In this document: piece after piece, positions 1 to 10,700 of the stretch
How positions within the stretch are numbered: the stretch's first letter is position 1
Layout: every line of letters starts with the position of its first letter
From: an uncultured Lachnospiraceae bacterium
Lineage (GTDB): Bacteria; Bacillota; Clostridia; Lachnospirales; Lachnospiraceae
DNA length: 64,000 nucleotides
Direction of reading: 5' to 3'
NCBI GenBank assembly: GCA_947565425.1
Contig: CANOFW010000006.1
Location: 62,001-126,000, forward strand
The notes under the pieces: model-generated
Databases searched by the model: none
What the model was told of the DNA's origin: nothing
What the model saw: the letters and a program-made list of their open reading frames with translations, nothing else
Position numbers and translations under genes: made by a program

Positions 1-738
1 CACGTTAATACGCCGCCCATTGGAAGCCATGGTATCGCTGATTTTTTTTGTCGACAGCGGATTGCCAATATTATCCGCCAAAAACCTTATCACACTCTCT
101 AACATCATTACATCCGTAATTTTCTTACGCCCAACGACGTCTTTGAGAATAATTGTCTCATAAATGCTTCGCAAATACTCTTGTACTTGCTCTGGCTCAG
201 ACGCTATGTTTGCCACAAAGGGAAAAGAACTGCTTCCTATATAATCCCGGTAAGCTTCCTCTATGCGGTCCTCCATTCCATGCATCTGCACATATTCCGC
301 AAAAGAAAAAGGCAGCATCTCTATCTGAATATATCTTCCGGTAAGCAATGTCGCCAGCTCGCCAGATAACATATAAGAATTGGAACCTGTTATATAAATA
401 TCTACGTTATCTCTCAGAAAAAAACTATCCACCACCCGCTGAAATTCCTTGACATTTTGGATTTCGTCAAGGAAAAGGTAGGTCATCTTCCCTGGCAAAA
501 TACGCTCTTTCATATATAGGTACAAAGCCTTGGGCTGCCACAGTTCTTGATACTCATAATCCTCAAAATTGATACTAATGATTTGATTCTCCTCGATGCC
601 ATGTTCTAGTAAGTAATCTCTAAACATTCTTAATAAGGTAGACTTGCCACATCTTCTGATTCCCGTAACAACCTTTATCATCTTTTTGTCTTTCCACGCT
701 AATAATCTTTGAAAATATTCCTTCCTGAGAACTTCCAT
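1..738 (-). CDS. AAA-type ATP-binding protein with DUF4143-like C-terminus (partial, runs off left edge)
   Basis: The frame is open from an ATG at 736-738 leftward to the window edge without a stop, giving 246 codons. The N-terminal part is a P-loop ATPase: Walker A GIRRCGKST near residues 26-34, Walker B LFLDE near 88-92, and a sensor-like ITGSN near 116-120. This is the layout of the AAA_14/DUF4143 family, stand-alone ATPases common in anaerobes whose job is mostly unknown. The C-terminal DUF4143 part begins near residue 190 and is cut off. A GAGGTGA ribosome binding site and a good promoter lie directly upstream, so it is probably a single-gene unit. Family call is firm; no cellular role can be given. 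Confidence 0.85.
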   Translation of the reverse strand, partial: MEVLRKEYFQRLLAWKDKKMIKVVTGIRRCGKSTLLRMFRDYLLEHGIEENQIISINFEDYEYQELWQPKALYLYMKERILPGKMTYLFLDEIQNVKEFQRVVDSFFLRDNVDIYITGSNSYMLSGELATLLTGRYIQIEMLPFSFAEYVQMHGMEDRIEEAYRDYIGSSSFPFVANIASEPEQVQEYLRSIYETIILKDVVGRKKITDVMMLESVIRFLADNIGNPLSTKKISDTMASNGRRINV

Positions 739-755
739 AAAATCACCTCAATAAG

Positions 756-784
756 ATTATATGCAAAAAGATACAATTTATCAA
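756..784 (-). promoter_or_regulatory. Promoter of the DUF4143-type ATPase gene
   Basis: On the minus strand, TTGATA (779-784) and a perfect TATAAT (756-761) are separated by 17 bases, 17 bases upstream of the start codon. This is a sigma-A type promoter giving a very short leader. Confidence 0.7.
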
Positions 785-1127
785 TAGTTTTTGTGCTATA
801 ATGCAAAAACTTTATTACTTTTTATTGTTTTTGCAATTTTTAAATCAAAATAGCATACACAAATAGTATTGGAAAGCCTTAATCTTTTTTATAATTTCTT
901 TGGAAATTTTTATCTTTCTTTTAGAAATTGTCCACACTTTGCACACAATTATCTTTTATACTTGGTTTATCAAATGAAGTTGATGGCACAAACATAAGCG
1001 CGCACCGTTATCAGCTTCGACTAAAGACAAATAACTTTATAACACATAAAGTTATATTACATATACATGGTCGGTGCCACCGCCCAAGATGTGGCACCCC
1101 ATGAAACATTTCATAAATTTACTCCCC
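785..1127. other. Gene-free AT-rich stretch with two perfect palindromes
   Basis: No coding frame or RNA gene is recognisable. Two perfect inverted repeats are present: ATAACTTTAT / ATAAAGTTAT (1031-1040 and 1046-1055, five-base loop) and GGTGCCAC / GTGGCACC (1073-1080 and 1091-1098, ten-base loop). Neither is followed by a long T-run on either strand, so they are not clear terminators. Their role is unknown. Confidence 0.55.
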
Positions 1128-1128
1128 C

Positions 1129-1156
1129 AAAAGCGTTGTCGAAAGACAGCGCTTTC
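1129..1156 (-). terminator. Probable terminator of the amidohydrolase gene
   Basis: An 11-base-pair hairpin (1130-1140 with 1145-1155, one G-T wobble, four-base loop) is followed by TTTTGG on the minus strand, about 80 bases beyond the amidohydrolase stop. The T-run is short, so termination strength is uncertain. Confidence 0.45.
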
Positions 1157-1165
1157 CTTCCATTT

Positions 1166-1270
1166 AAGTCATTTCCGATGCATATGTCACTTTCCCGTTT
1201 AAACCATTTCCAAAGCATATGTCATTTTCCCGTTTAAACCATTTCCAAAGCATATGTCACTTTCCCGTTA
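1166..1270. repeat. 35-bp tandem repeat, three copies, duplicating the 3' end of the amidohydrolase gene
   Basis: Three head-to-tail copies with a 35-base period. The rightmost copy (about 1236-1270) codes for the last residues and stop of the amidohydrolase; the middle copy differs from it by about one base and the leftmost by several. The copies downstream of the stop keep the same TTTAA and CATATG elements. It looks like a local slippage duplication of a gene end. Confidence 0.8.
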
Positions 1271-2409
1271 ATAATTACATACTGAATCTTTGTATCAGAT
1301 ACCATGGGATTGCCCGCCGCAATTACAAAATCACCATCTTTTCCTACTTCTAAGGAGCCTACGCGCTCTTCTACCCCGATATGTCTTGCTGCATTGAGTG
1401 TGATTGCCTGTAAAGCGTCAAACTCATCCATGCCGGATTTGACAGCAAGTCCGGCGCACAGAGGAAGATACTGTTGGGGAATTACCGGAGAATCGGTAAT
1501 AATCGCCACCTGACAGCCTGCGCGCGCAAGGTCTCCGGGCGTTTGAAAGCTCTTATTTTTTAACTCAAATTTAGTAGCATGCCCAAGAGTAGGACCTACC
1601 GCTACGGGATAACCTTCGTTTGCCAAATCTTCGGCAATCAACGAACCGTCTGTGCAGTGATCAAGGGCTAGCCGCAGATGAAATTCCTTGGCAATACGAA
1701 TTGCCGTAAAAATATCGTTTGCCTGGTGAACATGCGCCTTCAAGGGTAATAGCCCCTCAATGACAGGAATCAATGCTTCCAGCTTGGGATCATAAGGGGG
1801 GCATTTGAAAATATCATCCCCTGCCGCCTCCTTTCTTGCCAGGTAATCCTGCGTTCTCTCCAGCATTACCCGCAATTTAGACGCTGTGCTCATACGAGAA
1901 TAATTATCTTTATCTTTGTAACATGCTTTAGGATTCTCGCCAAAAGCGCATTTCATGGCAACCTTTTCTTTGACAATCATATTCTCTATGCGCTTTCCCG
2001 CTGTCTTGAAAGCTGCAAACGTGCCGCCCAGCACATTGGAGCTTCCCGGTCCTGCCGCCACACAGGTAACGCCGCCTTCCATAGCAAGATGAATGCTTTG
2101 ATCCTGTGGATTAATTCCATCAATTGCAGAAAGCTGCGGCGTCAGGGAATCCGTAACCTCATTGTAATCTGCGCCCTCAATCCCTATGCCGTATCCATCC
2201 AGACCCAGATGACAATGCGCCTCCACAAATCCAGGATATATTTGTAAGCCTGTGGCGTCTATCGTTTTCGCCCTTTTAATGCCGCGGCTTTTTAACACGG
2301 GAGCAATCTCTGTTATTTTGCCATCCTCCACTAATATGTCCGCCACATACGGCTCCCGCCTTACAGCATCATGAATCCACCCCTGATGAATTACCAGCTT
2401 TTCCTTCAT
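1234..2409 (-). CDS. Amidohydrolase (imidazolonepropionase-like metal-dependent hydrolase)
   Basis: A 391-residue cytoplasmic TIM-barrel amidohydrolase. It shows the usual metal motifs in order: HCH in EAHCHLG, HVH in KAHVHQ, the DHCTDG strand, and a late Asp in ITDSPV. The N- and C-terminal beta-sandwich strands of the family are present (the C-terminal one reads VGSLEVGKDGDFVI). The start was placed at the ATG at 2407-2409 because AAAGGAG lies at normal distance before it; an upstream in-frame ATG would add 16 residues but lacks a site. Relatives act on cyclic amides, dipeptides or imidazolones, and the substrate cannot be read from sequence. It stands alone between hairpins. Its 3' end is tandemly duplicated downstream. 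Confidence 0.85.
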   Translation of the reverse strand: MKEKLVIHQGWIHDAVRREPYVADILVEDGKITEIAPVLKSRGIKRAKTIDATGLQIYPGFVEAHCHLGLDGYGIGIEGADYNEVTDSLTPQLSAIDGINPQDQSIHLAMEGGVTCVAAGPGSSNVLGGTFAAFKTAGKRIENMIVKEKVAMKCAFGENPKACYKDKDNYSRMSTASKLRVMLERTQDYLARKEAAGDDIFKCPPYDPKLEALIPVIEGLLPLKAHVHQANDIFTAIRIAKEFHLRLALDHCTDGSLIAEDLANEGYPVAVGPTLGHATKFELKNKSFQTPGDLARAGCQVAIITDSPVIPQQYLPLCAGLAVKSGMDEFDALQAITLNAARHIGVEERVGSLEVGKDGDFVIAAGNPMVSDTKIQYVIINGKVTYALEMV

Positions 2410-2547
2410 GTTCCCAATCTCCTTTTGATAGCTATATGCTCTAACACAACAAATCATAAACAGATACCTATTATTCGCTGTAAAATTAGTATAATACTTT
2501 TAAAATGGAATCATTCAGGAAACCGCCATAATTTCAAGTTTCCAAAA

Positions 2548-2597
2548 ACAAGAGCGCCGCTCCATCATCAAAACAGATCATGGAGCAGCGCCCTTTG
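2548..2597 (-). terminator. Rho-independent terminator of the GH127 gene
   Basis: On the minus strand, GCGCTGCTCCAT pairs with ATGGAGCGGCGC (one U-G wobble), followed by TTGTTTTTGG, directly after the GH127 stop. Confidence 0.85.
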
Positions 2598-2605
2598 TTC
2601 AGTTA

Positions 2606-5600
2606 TTATTTGATTTTAATTGTAATTGTTACGCTCTTTTTGTTCAGCGTTTGAATCTTAACTTTGACAGTTCCCTTCTTCTTCGCTTTCACCTTCCCCT
2701 TAGCAGACAATGTCGCATATTTTTTATAACTCTTTTTCGTAAATGAATATTTAAACTTGCTGTAAGTCTTATTGGGAAGTGTTGGCTTCAAAGTCAGTGA
2801 TTTGCCTTTCTTCAAGCTAATCGTTCCCTTATTCTTTTTCAGCTTGATCTTAACAGCTTTCTTCTTTCCTGCCAGTTTATAGGTAACCTTAGCAATCTTC
2901 TTAGGAGCCTTCTTGATAGTAACCGTATACTGTATTTCGGTATTCTTGCTCTTGTTGGTCGCTTTAATGACAGCTTTACCGTTCTTCTTAGCCGTCACTT
3001 TACCCTTACTGGTCACAGTTGCTATCTTCCTGTCAGATGTTGAATAAGTACAACCTTTGCTTGCCACAGAGAAGGTCTCGCCGACAACCAGGGTCTTCTT
3101 TTTCTTCGTAACTGTAACGTTCTTAACAAGCGCCTTAACCGCATCATCCAATGCTTTCTTTGCCTTATCTATCTCAGACTGCGTTGCATTTGCTTTTGCA
3201 GCAACTTTCTTTGCCTCAGCCAAAGCTGCCTGCATCTTATTCCAGCTTGCAGTCGTATAATTTCCTTTTGCAATGGCATCTGCTGCTTTAATAGATGCAT
3301 TCAACTGCGTTTTACTTGCTGAAGCTATCTGAGACAACGCTTTCACCGCATCATCCAAATCCTTCTTTGCTCCATTTATTTCGGACTGCAATGCGTCTTT
3401 TTTGGCTGCAATTTCCTTTGCCGCTGCCAAGGCTTTCTGCATATTGTCCCAGCTTTCGTTTGTATAATTTCCTTTCACGATTGCTTCTGCCGCTGCGATA
3501 GATGCATTCAGCTCGGATTTGCTTGACGCAGAAGGTTCAACCTTCTTGAGCGCCGACATAGCTTCCACTAACGCTTTCTCTGCTGTTTTAATATCTGCCA
3601 GCAAACCAGGATTTTCTTTTGCCAATGCCTCTTTAGCTGCTGCGAGCGCTTGCTGGAACTTATTCCAGCTTTCTTCTGTGTAATCTTCTTTGATCAGCTT
3701 ATCGGCGTCTTCTACACTGCTAGCCAGATCCTCTTTGTCCTCTGAGGTCGCTGCTATGTCGCCCTCAACCTTCCAGTCATAAACTGCAACTGCTGTTCTA
3801 TTACCATTAAAGCTGCCATTGTGCAGCGTAATGCGGATTGCCGTCGTCTCAACATCTGCAAATGCAAGTTTCAACTCATATGTCTGATTATCATTTATCA
3901 GTTCAAATTTCTGTTCACCGGAGATCGTAACTTCTTTCCATAAGCCGCTTGCATCTTTGCATTCAACGGTCACACTGTCCGGTTTCATAACCCCGGCGTC
4001 GCCACTGACCGTATTATCATAGAAAAGAATTTTCGAGCCGTTAAGTTTTACTTTCTGTGTTCCAAAGTCATACATCATCCACTGGTCTTTCGTTTGCAAA
4101 TCTGCATCATTGTGGCCGTTCCAGAACGTATCTTCACTGTCGTCAGCAAAATTCTCTGCTCCCATACCCCAACCTACATGGTTTACGGAAGGCTTCGCAT
4201 AACTGCGGAGTTCAGGAATCGGAACCTCAATGGTCTCTTTCTCTGCATTTGTCCAAATCAACATCTTGGTGGATTTATTCTTAGGCTCTGCTAAGCCTGG
4301 CGTATAAGTTGCGTCATCTCCGCGGTTATTCCATGCATAATAAGGAATCGCCTGCAATTTTGCAGCTATGATCCTGCTTCCGCTTTGATATTTCACATCA
4401 CCAGTAAGCTCTACCACACCGTTCAATAAGTCTTTATTATAAGTAGCCGTCAGCTCTGCGTCTCTCGGAATTACGAAGTTCAACGGATCAAAATTCTCAA
4501 TATCCGTATTCAACTGTGCGTTACCCGCTTTTTCCATACAGTATACGATAGGCCCTCTCTGCAATGCAACCATACCTTTCGTTGCCTTTATGTTCGGGTC
4601 TGCCTCTGTTATACGGATTTCCATTGGTATATCAATGGTAATTACATCATTCTTGTTCCAGGTCCTATTAATTGCAACATAACCTTTTTCTGCCGTTGCA
4701 GTAACTGCCTCGCCGTTTACCTTAATGGTTACCGTCTTGTTTTCCTGCTCATTCACCCAGCCTGGAATACGGATGTTCATGGTAAATGCTTTTGACACAT
4801 CTGGATTGACTGTCATTTTCACAGCCCCATCCCACGGATACTCCGTCTCCTGCTTCAAAGCAACCGTCGTTCCGCCTACGTTTACTTTACCATTGCTGCC
4901 AGCGTACATATTTACGAACACGTCGTTTCCATGTACGGTATACATATAACCGCTTGCTGATGCAATTGTACGCATCAGGTTCGGCGGGCAGCATGCGCAT
5001 CCAAACCACTCAGAACGTGCATTTCCGCCGTTTACACGCAATTGTGTGCTGTAGTAGAAGCGGTTACCGTCTAAGTTCGTTCCTACAAGGATAGAATTGT
5101 AGAGGTTCTTTTCTACCATATCCACATATTTTGCATCTTCATATAGAAGATTCATTCTCTGGTTCCAGTTTGCCACCGCGATAGCTGCGCAGATTTCTGC
5201 ATAGGACTGTGCCGGAGGCAAATCATAATCCGCACCGAAACCTTCGGAAGAACTGCTTGCAGTTGCCGCGCCAACTGCACCGGTAATGTATGTCTTCTTT
5301 GTTGTAATGGAATCCCAGATCGTATCCAAGCTCTTCTGATAAGCAACCCTGTCTTCATCTGCTTCTGGAAGTAATGTCACAAGGTCTGTAACGCCTGTGT
5401 AGAAATAACCTGCACGCACGGAATGTCCGACTGCGCTGGTCTCATTTTTAAACGGTGTTTTATCCTGGGAATATACATCGCCATTATAGCCGCTTTCACG
5501 ATTGCTCTTGTCCTCGCCACGTCTGGCAACTAATACGTCAACCGTATCATAGTAACTTTGTCCTGCTCCCTGGCCTTCATATTCTTCTGCCAGTTTCGCA

Positions 5601-7471
5601 AACTTCACCAGTGCAAGCTCAATTTCCTCATGCCCTGGAACCTCATGTCTCTTGCCGTTCGGTCCGAACATAGCAACAATATGGTCTGCAAAACGCTTGC
5701 CCGCTACATACAACCTGTAATCTGGGTTCCCGATTCCTTCACGGTATCTGGTGTAGGCAACTGCTCCTTCTAAGAAGTGTCCTGCATTGTACATTTCGTG
5801 ATTTGCAAAGTTTAACCAACGATGCGTTCCCGGTGAACCACCGCCGCTTGAGCTTTGGCTTCTCAGTGTAAAGAAGGTATCAATATAACCGTCTGCATAC
5901 TGTACCTTTTCAATCTTATCAATCCATCTTTCCAGCGTGTCTTCCAGTTTCTTACGCTGTGCCACCATCTCTGCATTGGTATCATTCTGTGTAGCGGAAA
6001 GGGTATAAGAAATTGCTTCGATACTCTTATAAATATCTGAATCCTGGAATACATATCCGCTGAATGGATCATAATTAGTCTCGCCATTTAATTTCTTAAT
6101 AGCATTGTCATAATTCGGCTCTCCTCCGGTAGGCTTACCGATCTCCAAGATTGCCTTGTTTAAAGAATTAATAGCATTTATCTCCTGTTTTGGCGCCCAG
6201 AACTCATCGGTCAACTGCACGTTCTCAAAGGTAACGCTGCTGTTCGTTTCCGGTGCGGCAACCGCAGCTTTTACGCTTATTTCTGCCGTAGCCTCATATG
6301 TTTTATTATCATAGACAGCTTCACCCTTAACGGTAAACGTTGTTCCAACCTTACCTGCTGCGTAGTTTGCTGCCGGAACTGCCTCCCAGGTAACCGGAAT
6401 CAGACGGGAATTGAATTGTTCTGCCGTGTCGTACCTTGTTATATAAGATAATGTTGGCGTCGGCGCGTCAAACTCTACGCCGTTTGCTACTACAGAATCC
6501 GGCAAAATCGGAGCAACACCCGCTGCCGTACTCGTCTTATAGGTATCTAAGCTGTTTATTTCATTTGACTGCACACGAAGCTTCATCGTCTCTTCCTTGA
6601 CAACATTGTCGTGGGTTGCCTTCAATGTTAAGGTAGCCTCTCCTTCTTTCAGTCCTGTCACCTGCACGGTATTCTTGTTGGCGTCGCCTACAATGCCTGC
6701 CACATCCGCAGGGCTGATTGTCCACTCATAAGCTGTCTTATTTGCCAGGATAGCTGGTATAGCGCTTCCATCATATGTATTCGTTTCACCTACTACCAGT
6801 CTATCATTTCCTGTAATTTTGGCGGCTTTTATCGACTGTTTGATGGGACTTGCAAACACTTCCCACTCACTGATGCCTACTCCGGTCGTACCCTGTACAT
6901 TCCTGCCTATTCTTACACGCAGAGAAGTTGTGGTAATCGTCTTCCCAAAATTCACAACGTTCCAGACGCCGTCCGCACCGTTAAATCCTCCATGTTCTGT
7001 CTCTGCATCTGCAATCTTCTTCCATTCCGCACCATCCAGATACTCTACTACTGCATTCGACGGCCATGTAACTCCGCCTCCGTCCGACCACCACATAATA
7101 CGCATAGATGAAATTGTCTGCGCAGCATCCCAGGTAAGGGTCACCGGCATCGGATAGTCAGATTCGTTACCGCCCCAGCTATTCCAACTGGTAGCCGGAT
7201 CACCTGTGGCTAACCTTCCGTCATTGACGTTTGTTACCGGGGTATTTTCCTTTTTAGTCGAAGCTGTAGCGCTCCTGGCAAGATTCCCCTCTGCCACAGG
7301 CGCTTCACCTAACGCAAGCTCCCCTTCTGCCAACGGCGCCGGAACACCGTCTGCTTCTTCCACATTTTCAGCTGCAACGTTCTCTTCCGCTCGCAGCGTC
7401 GCTGCCGGCAGCATTGTGAACGCCATAGCAACGCTCAAAAACATTGCCAAAACTCTTCGTTTCATCCTCAT
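2606..7471 (-). CDS. Secreted multidomain GH127 beta-L-arabinofuranosidase (1621 aa)
   Basis: Order of parts: signal peptide (1-28), discoidin/F5-8C-like domain (about 63-208), two Ig-like domains (215-300, 310-402), GH127 catalytic region (412-1080), a second discoidin-like domain (1085-1240), three FIVAR-type helical repeats (1245-1310, 1318-1382, 1386-1450), a BIG2-like domain and a lysine-rich tail to 1621. Against the known GH127 enzyme HypBA1 of Bifidobacterium longum, the catalytic set is complete: a zinc-binding Glu-x-Cys at 759/761, GCACCPPN with Cys827 as expected nucleophile and Cys828 as ligand, and Glu743, 16 residues before Glu759, at the acid/base spacing. Known members release beta-L-arabinofuranose from arabinan or hydroxyproline-linked arabinose. 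There is no LPXTG motif. It has its own ribosome binding site and terminator. Confidence 0.9.
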   Translation of the reverse strand: MRMKRRVLAMFLSVAMAFTMLPAATLRAEENVAAENVEEADGVPAPLAEGELALGEAPVAEGNLARSATASTKKENTPVTNVNDGRLATGDPATSWNSWGGNESDYPMPVTLTWDAAQTISSMRIMWWSDGGGVTWPSNAVVEYLDGAEWKKIADAETEHGGFNGADGVWNVVNFGKTITTTSLRVRIGRNVQGTTGVGISEWEVFASPIKQSIKAAKITGNDRLVVGETNTYDGSAIPAILANKTAYEWTISPADVAGIVGDANKNTVQVTGLKEGEATLTLKATHDNVVKEETMKLRVQSNEINSLDTYKTSTAAGVAPILPDSVVANGVEFDAPTPTLSYITRYDTAEQFNSRLIPVTWEAVPAANYAAGKVGTTFTVKGEAVYDNKTYEATAEISVKAAVAAPETNSSVTFENVQLTDEFWAPKQEINAINSLNKAILEIGKPTGGEPNYDNAIKKLNGETNYDPFSGYVFQDSDIYKSIEAISYTLSATQNDTNAEMVAQRKKLEDTLERWIDKIEKVQYADGYIDTFFTLRSQSSSGGGSPGTHRWLNFANHEMYNAGHFLEGAVAYTRYREGIGNPDYRLYVAGKRFADHIVAMFGPNGKRHEVPGHEEIELALVKFAKLAEEYEGQGAGQSYYDTVDVLVARRGEDKSNRESGYNGDVYSQDKTPFKNETSAVGHSVRAGYFYTGVTDLVTLLPEADEDRVAYQKSLDTIWDSITTKKTYITGAVGAATASSSSEGFGADYDLPPAQSYAEICAAIAVANWNQRMNLLYEDAKYVDMVEKNLYNSILVGTNLDGNRFYYSTQLRVNGGNARSEWFGCACCPPNLMRTIASASGYMYTVHGNDVFVNMYAGSNGKVNVGGTTVALKQETEYPWDGAVKMTVNPDVSKAFTMNIRIPGWVNEQENKTVTIKVNGEAVTATAEKGYVAINRTWNKNDVITIDIPMEIRITEADPNIKATKGMVALQRGPIVYCMEKAGNAQLNTDIENFDPLNFVIPRDAELTATYNKDLLNGVVELTGDVKYQSGSRIIAAKLQAIPYYAWNNRGDDATYTPGLAEPKNKSTKMLIWTNAEKETIEVPIPELRSYAKPSVNHVGWGMGAENFADDSEDTFWNGHNDADLQTKDQWMMYDFGTQKVKLNGSKILFYDNTVSGDAGVMKPDSVTVECKDASGLWKEVTISGEQKFELINDNQTYELKLAFADVETTAIRITLHNGSFNGNRTAVAVYDWKVEGDIAATSEDKEDLASSVEDADKLIKEDYTEESWNKFQQALAAAKEALAKENPGLLADIKTAEKALVEAMSALKKVEPSASSKSELNASIAAAEAIVKGNYTNESWDNMQKALAAAKEIAAKKDALQSEINGAKKDLDDAVKALSQIASASKTQLNASIKAADAIAKGNYTTASWNKMQAALAEAKKVAAKANATQSEIDKAKKALDDAVKALVKNVTVTKKKKTLVVGETFSVASKGCTYSTSDRKIATVTSKGKVTAKKNGKAVIKATNKSKNTEIQYTVTIKKAPKKIAKVTYKLAGKKKAVKIKLKKNKGTISLKKGKSLTLKPTLPNKTYSKFKYSFTKKSYKKYATLSAKGKVKAKKKGTVKVKIQTLNKKSVTITIKIK

Positions 7472-7654
7472 TCCTCCTTTTTCATATTTACTTAATGATA
7501 CACCATTATATCAATTTTTTTGCTTAGACTAAACGACACTTTTTTAAGATTGTAGCATATATTTAAGGTTTACAAATTTTGGGATATGATTTTATGTAAT
7601 TTAGCTAGAAAGACAATTTCATATCTCAGAGCAGCAAAACATTTTCTATCGAAC

Positions 7655-7686
7655 AAAAGACCGCCCCAACCGGAGCGGCCTTTTGC
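7655..7686. terminator. Bidirectional terminator-like hairpin
   Basis: GACCGCCCC pairs with GGAGCGGCC around a short loop, flanked by AAAA and TTTT. It lies just past the stop of the 7715-10957 gene and can end that transcript. Confidence 0.8.
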
Positions 7687-7714
7687 CAGTTCTTTGGAAT
7701 ATCTTTCCTAAAAC

Positions 7715-10700
7715 TTATTTTGCAATCTTTACTTTCTTTACATTGCTGTAATTACCAAGAATCTGCTTGTTTCCATTCTGCACATAAGCGGAAATTCTCA
7801 CATAATATCTCTTACCGCTCTCAAGCCCTTTGATCGTCTTAGAAACGGTCTTGTTCTTTTTCACCATAATGGTCTTGGTAACTGCTTTATTCCTGAAATT
7901 CTTATCTGTGGAATACATCACTTTATAGCCTGTAGCCATCGTATTTCTCTTCCAGGTCACTTTCATTACGCCGCATTTCTCACTCACTGCTTTTACAGAC
8001 TCTACTTTCTTAGGCCTGTAAACCTTGATCGTAATGCTCTTGCTGGCAGCTTTGTAATTCGATGTAGCCGCAGCGCTGATGGTGATCTTCGCCTTGCCAA
8101 CGCCAACGACCTTTGCTTTGCCATTGACAATTTTAATGGCCTTAGTATTCGATGACTTGTAGCTCAGTTTTCCACCGCTGTTTACCGAGAACGCGAAACT
8201 GAAGTCTTTAGCGCCAATTCTCTTATCCATGTTCCTTGCTTTGATGGTAGCGCTTGCCTTATTGATGGTAAAGCTCTTCTCAACTGTTCCGGTATAAGCG
8301 CTTCCCTCTAAAGCGGTAATAACTGCCTTTGCAGTTCCGGCATTCGTGTTGTTAGCATAAGAAACAGTATAATCTGTATCTTTTACTAAGGTCTTGTCGC
8401 CAACTTTTACTGTGACAGCCGGCGTCTGTGCCTTTCCATTGTAAGTACAGCTTGGAATGGTAACAACTGCTTCCTTCAAGTCTACCTTCTGCTGTTCGGA
8501 AGATGGAATGTCGAACTTCTTCTCGAGGCTTCCAGCATAATTGCCTTTACCTTTGATGGTTACGCTACCCGTCGCTGTTCCAGGAGTATCATTTGCACCA
8601 TATTCCACTGTGTAATCGGTATCCTTCACCAGATTATGTGTAATTTGTGCCGTTCCTTCCTGATACCATTCATTTGCATAATTATTAACCGTTACTTTTA
8701 CAGATACTTCCGGTTTCACCTGTGTCCCTGCCACAATATTTTCCGGCATTGTAAGTGTAACCTCTGTATTGCTATCTGTCAGCGTTCTGGCGCTAATCTC
8801 ATAAATTGCCGTTTTGCTGCCCTTGTACTTGCCGTTGCTTCCAGGCTTTATTGTTACTTGCTTTGAACCAACACTCACCAAATCAGTCGGATAATCCACT
8901 AAGAAGTCTGTTCCATAAGCCAAAGCTGTCTCGCCGTCTTTTACGGTTGCCATTGGCTGGATCTCTGCACCTGTGTACTCATACTTACCGTCATTCGGGA
9001 AAATAACGGTAACACGGTTCAGATCAATCTTTTCAACACCAGGGTCGTCTCCCTCTGTAATTGCAAATGTCTTCGTTACCGTACCGGTATAATTGCCAAT
9101 ACCCGTAACGGTTACTGTACCAGCTTCCGGTCCTACGGTATTATTTGCACCGTATTCTACCGTGTAGTCTGTATCTTTTACCAGAGTCTTTTCTACATCC
9201 TGGCCGTTTTCCTTTACTGTCACTTTTACTGTGATATCAGGAATAATCTGTGATCCTGTGTATTTGTATTCTCCATTTACAGTAACGTTATCTGCCGTCA
9301 ATGTCTTGACAATTGTAAATGTTTTCTCTACCACTCCAGTATAATTACCGATACCGGTTATTACAACCTTTGCTGTTCCGGGAGCCTCATTGTTGAGATA
9401 TGATACGGTATAATCTGTGTCTTTAACTAATGTATTCTCACCTAACTTCACGGAAGTCACAACAGGCTCAATGGCAGCGCCAGTTTCCAGATAAACGTCT
9501 TCCTCCAGCGTAACAGATGCACTTGCAATAGATGTTTTTCCTGCCTCGTTGATAGAGAAATTTTTCTGTACCGTTCCGCTGAAATTGCCTATTCCGGTTA
9601 CGGTTACAGTTCCGGTTCCAGGCGCCGTGTTATTGCTGTATGCCACGGTATAATCTTTGTCTTTTTCCAGCGTCTGTTCTACTCCATTCAACGTAACTTT
9701 CACAGTAACGCCAGGTTCATACGTTTCCCCTTCCGTATATGTATACTCTGTCTGTTCCAGAATAACATTTTCATCAACTAATGCCTTAGGGGTAATGGTA
9801 TAAGTAACCGTTATGCTTCCGGTGCAGAGTTTATCACCTTCGATTGCTGTGATGATTAGTGTTTTCTCACCAGCATTTTTAGGCCCGGCTAAGTGTGCCT
9901 GAAACGTACCAGTACATCTATAGTTCACATTTTCTCTCAAGGTAACGCCATTCACATTTAATGTACCTACGCCTCTCGGCCATTGATCCAGTCCGTTGTA
10001 TTCCACCTCGTACGGATAACCCGGTACCGTTATGGTTGAAAGGTCAATCTTCTCAGCCGACGGCTGTACTTTGACAATAAAAGTCTTAAATACCGCGCCA
10101 TCCACTTTCGCCGTCATCGTTACAGGCGTCTCCTCTGTTACCGCTGCAACCTTTGCCGTATTTCCATCTACCGTTATTACCGCAGAATCGCCAGATTCCC
10201 ATGTAATAGGCTTGCCACTTAAAGTTGTAGTTGGAAGCGGAAAATCTTCATCTGCCTTCTCCGGTAACGTCAATGTCTCTTTATCTAAATTCTCCTCGTT
10301 AAGGGCTGACATGACTTTCCAACGGCAGATACCAATTCCATTGATATAGGGACGCTGTTCATCCGGTAAACGCTTCTGCATAGCAATACGAATAGACTTT
10401 GCAGAAATCTCTTCAAACTTAATCACATTGTACTGTCCCAATGCCTTGGCGCTGTTAAAATCTGTAGTCAAAGTTGCTTCTTTCCATTCCGCGTCATCGG
10501 CAGTGGTTATGCTTCCATCGTCTCCAGTAACTGTCTTGGCGCCTTTGTACAGGATTCTCAAGCTTGCAGGCGCTCCTAAGCCGCCGTTATCATCCCACCA
10601 GTATAACTGCATCCAGTTGGTAGTAACGGCTTCTTCCCAATCATACTGTACATAATAATACCCCTCTTCTGGAAGAGCCATATTCCAGTTTCCCCATCCT

